Part shown: piece by piece, positions 6,782 through 8,711 of the stretch | Layout of the letters: every line of letters begins with the position of its first letter | Position numbering within the stretch: position 1 is the stretch's first letter | NCBI GenBank assembly: GCA_031394735.1 | Contig: JANMXI010000351.1 | Span: forward strand, 1 to 8,711 | DNA length: 8,711 nucleotides | Source: TMP-86 sp031394735 | GTDB taxonomy: Bacteria; Pseudomonadota; Gammaproteobacteria; Steroidobacterales; Steroidobacteraceae | Direction of reading: 5' to 3' | Notes under the pieces: model-generated | Database searches by the model: none | Told to the model about the DNA's origin: nothing | Seen by the model: the letters and a program-made list of their open reading frames with translations, nothing else | Made by a program: the position numbers and the translations under genes

Positions 6782-6819
6782 GCGGAGGTGTTTCCTGTTC
6801 GAGTGTGGGCCCTAGTTTA

Positions 6820-8142
6820 TCATCGCTGTCGGAGTTGATCGGACCAGGCTTGCGCGCGATCGCGCACCGCCGGCCAGTCCAGGCGCGTGAAACGCGAATC
6901 GTTAAGGAGATGGCGACCGGCGACCCACACATCGCTGACCAGGTCACGGCTCCCCGAAAACACGAGTTGCGAGCACGGGTCGTAGACCGGCTGCATCGCC
7001 GGGTGATCGAAATTCACGCACGCCAGATCGGCCCACTTGCCGGTCTCGAGCGTGCCGATCTGATCGCCCAGACCGACAGCCGCTGCGCCACCGCGGGTGG
7101 CCATGGCCAGGGCGTCCCACGCGCTCAGCCCAGGTGCGGACTCGCTGTGGGTACGGGACAGCAGCGCAGCCAGTTTAATTTCCGGCCACAGGTCCTGATC
7201 GTTATTGGAGGCAGGGCCATCGGTGCCCAATCCCATCGGCACCCGCGATTGCCGCCATTGATACACCGGTGGTGCGCCGTTGCCGAGTTTGAGATTGGAC
7301 TCCGGGCACAACGTGACGCTGATGCCGCTGCGCTGCGCCAGTTCGATATCCGCCGCACTCATGTGCACCATGTGCACGGCGTTCAGCGCCGGGGTCAGAA
7401 TGCCCAGACGCTCGAGACGCTGGATCGGCCGCACACCATGCAGACGCATCGACTCGGTCACCTCCTGTTCCGACTCATGCAGATGGATCATGACGGCGGT
7501 ATCGAGTTCATCGGCAAGGGTACGAATACGCACAAAGGTTTCATCGCCCACGGTGTACGGTGCGTGCGGCGCGAACGCGGTCGTGATCCAAGGGTGGCCT
7601 TTGTATTCGTCGCGCACGCTCAACGCCTTGCTCAAATATTCATTCGGCGATTGCGCCCACGGACTGTGAAAATCGGCCACCGGCATGCCTATCACAGCGC
7701 GCATTCCCGTTTCGACGGCCGCTTTGGCGGTCTCGTTCGGAAAGAAATACATGTCGCCAAAGCAGGTGATGCCTGCCCGTAGCATTTCGGCGATGGATAA
7801 CAGCGCGCCATCGTGGACGAACTCGGCAGTGACGAAACGCCGCTCCAGCGGCCAGATCTTCTGGGTGAGCCATTCCATCAAGGGCAGTCCGTCTGCAAAG
7901 CCGCGAAACAGCGACATCGCGGCATGTGTATGCGCATTGACCAATCCCGGCATCAGTAGGTGATGGGGCCTTTGCAGCACGGGAACCTGTGGATAACGGA
8001 TCTTTGCCGCCGGCTGCGGCAGCAGGTCCAGGATTCGACCATTGCCCACGACCAGCGAATGGTGCTCGAGAACCTCACCGGCCTCGGTCATGGGCAGAAT
8101 CCAGCGGGCTTCAATGACCCAATCGGCGGTTGTTTGCGGCAT
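6820..8142 (-). CDS. mtaD: 5-methylthioadenosine / S-adenosylhomocysteine deaminase
   Basis: Metal-dependent amidohydrolase that deaminates methylthioadenosine and/or S-adenosylhomocysteine to the inosyl compounds. The 440-residue product shows the amidohydrolase pattern: a small N-terminal beta domain, HTH metal ligands at His71 and His73 in VNAHTHAAMSLFRG, His220 with the likely catalytic Glu223 in HLHESEQE, histidines at 257 and 260, Asp308 in LGTDGPASNNDQDL, and a C-terminal sheet with ETGKWADL (366-373). Its product range fits its neighbour UbiG, which releases S-adenosylhomocysteine; that link is an inference. The Pseudomonas homologue near ubiG deaminates methylthioadenosine, so MTA may be the main substrate. 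Related aminohydrolases (TrzA/AtzA group) are alternatives, but family resemblance and context favour MtaD. No ribosome binding site precedes the ATG at 8142; a -10 element lies very close. Confidence 0.92.
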   Translation of the reverse strand: MPQTTADWVIEARWILPMTEAGEVLEHHSLVVGNGRILDLLPQPAAKIRYPQVPVLQRPHHLLMPGLVNAHTHAAMSLFRGFADGLPLMEWLTQKIWPLERRFVTAEFVHDGALLSIAEMLRAGITCFGDMYFFPNETAKAAVETGMRAVIGMPVADFHSPWAQSPNEYLSKALSVRDEYKGHPWITTAFAPHAPYTVGDETFVRIRTLADELDTAVMIHLHESEQEVTESMRLHGVRPIQRLERLGILTPALNAVHMVHMSAADIELAQRSGISVTLCPESNLKLGNGAPPVYQWRQSRVPMGLGTDGPASNNDQDLWPEIKLAALLSRTHSESAPGLSAWDALAMATRGGAAAVGLGDQIGTLETGKWADLACVNFDHPAMQPVYDPCSQLVFSGSRDLVSDVWVAGRHLLNDSRFTRLDWPAVRDRAQAWSDQLRQR

Positions 8143-8149
8143 GCGGCGC

Positions 8150-8155
8150 AGTATA
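8150..8155 (-). promoter_or_regulatory. Likely -10 element of the mtaD operon
   Basis: The minus strand reads TATACT, one mismatch from TATAAT, with seven bases before the mtaD ATG. Transcription would begin at or within a base or two of the ATG. The -35 region is weak (CTGATC at an 18-bp spacing). There is no Shine-Dalgarno sequence upstream of the ATG, which fits a leaderless mRNA. Confidence 0.4.
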
Positions 8156-8176
8156 TCGGCTCAACTGCGCATCGAT

Positions 8177-8207
8177 CAGCCATTGCCCCGATGCAAGGGC
8201 TGTTTTT
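8177..8207 (+). terminator. Intrinsic-terminator-like hairpin upstream of gyrA
   Basis: The left arm CAGCCATTGC (8177-8186) pairs with GCAAGGGCTG (8193-8202) at nine of ten positions, with one A-G mismatch and a six-base loop. Five T residues follow at once (8203-8207). This is the layout of a rho-independent terminator on the plus strand; the minus strand has no T-tract after the stem. No gene ends in this orientation just upstream, since mtaD lies on the other strand. It could stop antisense transcription of mtaD, insulate gyrA, or act as an attenuator if a gyrA transcript starts further upstream. Confidence 0.55.
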
Positions 8208-8228
8208 GGGGTGTTTGGTGCGCCACTG

Positions 8229-8237
8229 TGGTAGAGT
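8229..8237 (+). promoter_or_regulatory. Possible extended -10 promoter of gyrA
   Basis: TGG at 8229-8231 directly followed by TAGAGT (8232-8237, four of six matches to TATAAT) has the extended -10 form. No good -35 box is found at 16-18 bp. Transcription would start near 8244, giving a gyrA leader of about 75 bases and placing the hairpin at 8177-8207 outside the transcript. Confidence 0.35.
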
Positions 8238-8245
8238 TTCGACCC

Positions 8246-8287
8246 ATGATGATGCGCCGATTCGTCTTCCTTAACCCCATTTACTAA
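8246..8287 (+). other. Possible 13-codon leader ORF upstream of gyrA
   Basis: Three consecutive ATG codons (8246, 8249, 8252) open a frame encoding MMMRRFVFLNPIY that ends with TAA at 8285-8287, 32 bases before the gyrA ATG. It has no Shine-Dalgarno sequence, but the predicted transcript start lies only a couple of bases ahead of the first ATG. Short frames like this arise by chance, so translation is uncertain. Confidence 0.2.
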
Positions 8288-8319
8288 CAGCCCTCAAAAG
8301 GCTCACCGGACTCTCGCTC

Positions 8320-8711
8320 ATGGCCGAGATCGCTCGCGAAGTATTGCCCGTCAACCTCGAAGAGGAGATGCGCAAGTCGTATCTGGATTACGCGATGAGC
8401 GTCATCGTCGGGCGGGCATTGCCCGATGTTCGCGACGGACTGAAGCCGGTGCACCGTCGCGTGCTGTTCGCCATGCGCGAGCTGAGCAACGACTGGAACA
8501 AGGCGTACAAAAAGTCCGCGCGCGTGGTGGGCGATGTCATCGGCAAGTACCACCCGCACGGCGATCAGTCGGTTTACGACGCCATCGTTCGCATGGCACA
8601 GCCGTTTTCCATGCGCTACATGCTGGTGGACGGGCAGGGTAATTTCGGGTCCGTCGACGGCGACCCGCCGGCGGCCATGCGGTACACCGAAGTGCGCATG
8701 TCGCGCCTGAC
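8320..8711 (+). CDS. gyrA: DNA gyrase subunit A, 5' part (3' end outside window)
   Basis: GyrA forms the DNA-cleaving half of the A2B2 gyrase that introduces negative supercoils. The first 130 codons are present and aligned without gaps to the E. coli numbering: SYLDYAMSVIVGRALPDVRD at about 20-39, NDWNKAYKKSARVVGDVIGK around 57-76, HPHGD, and the catalytic Arg121-Tyr122 in AAMRYTE. The quinolone-determining region reads GDQSVYD, so residue 83 is Gln (codon 8566-8568) and residue 84 is Ser, while Asp87 is kept. Position 83 is Ser or Thr in most bacteria. The start codon at 8320 gives the expected N-terminus MAEIAREVLPVN. The ribosome binding site is weak (GGA about nine bases upstream). GyrA rather than ParC is supported by the near-identity with GyrA through this region. 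Confidence 0.97.
   Translation, partial: MAEIAREVLPVNLEEEMRKSYLDYAMSVIVGRALPDVRDGLKPVHRRVLFAMRELSNDWNKAYKKSARVVGDVIGKYHPHGDQSVYDAIVRMAQPFSMRYMLVDGQGNFGSVDGDPPAAMRYTEVRMSRL

Noticed and set aside
6782..6819. Separate ubiG promoter in the mtaD-ubiG gap
   Set aside because: The minus strand has TAAACT (6814-6819), but no acceptable -35 box lies 16-18 bp upstream.
6805..7782. 325-codon plus-strand frame opposite mtaD
   Set aside because: It is a shadow of MtaD, whose metal-binding motifs are intact on the minus strand.
1..8711. Mobile element, prophage, CRISPR or defence system
   Set aside because: No repeats with regular spacing, transposase or integrase motifs, terminal inverted repeats or toxin-antitoxin pairs were seen; all genes fit core functions.

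Overview
The window is dense, GC-rich bacterial chromosome that reads almost entirely as conserved housekeeping genes. The mix of ScpA/ScpB (not MukBEF), UbiG, a YciK-type reductase, a MupP/Gph-type phosphatase and MtaD next to gyrA points to a non-enteric gammaproteobacterium. The gene order recalls Pseudomonas (mtaD-ubiG-mupP-yciK near gyrA), while the TrpRS type recalls xanthomonads and betaproteobacteria. The lineage is an inference from gene content; there is no rRNA or other decisive marker here.

Left block, positions 1-3332, + strand: the 3' part of trpS, then scpA, scpB and an RluB-like gene. They are packed with a 4-bp ATGA overlap (trpS/scpA) and gaps of 9 and 16 bp, so they are probably one operon. 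TrpRS charges tRNA-Trp, ScpA and ScpB are the kleisin and accessory subunit of the SMC condensin, and the last gene sits where the 23S rRNA pseudouridine synthase RluB normally lies. Its catalytic motif is badly degraded.

Right block, positions 3366-8142, - strand (transcribed right to left): mtaD, ubiG, mupP/gph-like HAD phosphatase, rmuC and a yciK-like short-chain dehydrogenase. From ubiG to the SDR every junction overlaps (11, 4 and 4 bp), which suggests translational coupling. The block combines disposal of methylthioadenosine/S-adenosylhomocysteine (MtaD), SAM-dependent ubiquinone methylation (UbiG), sugar-phosphate or cell-wall-recycling phosphatase activity, and RmuC, a nuclease-like protein linked to genome stability. 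The two blocks converge at about 3333-3365, where there is a short palindrome.

Right edge: gyrA starts at 8320 on the + strand, divergent from mtaD, and runs off the window. The 177-bp region between them (8143-8319) holds a likely mtaD -10 element only 7 nt before the start codon, a well-formed intrinsic-terminator-like hairpin pointing toward gyrA, a possible extended -10 for gyrA, and a 13-codon reading frame.

I see no mobile element, phage, CRISPR array, tRNA or defence island. The best leads are the RluB-like protein without the canonical catalytic aspartate, the four-cysteine (possible iron-sulfur) TrpRS, GyrA with Gln at position 83, and the hairpin upstream of gyrA.
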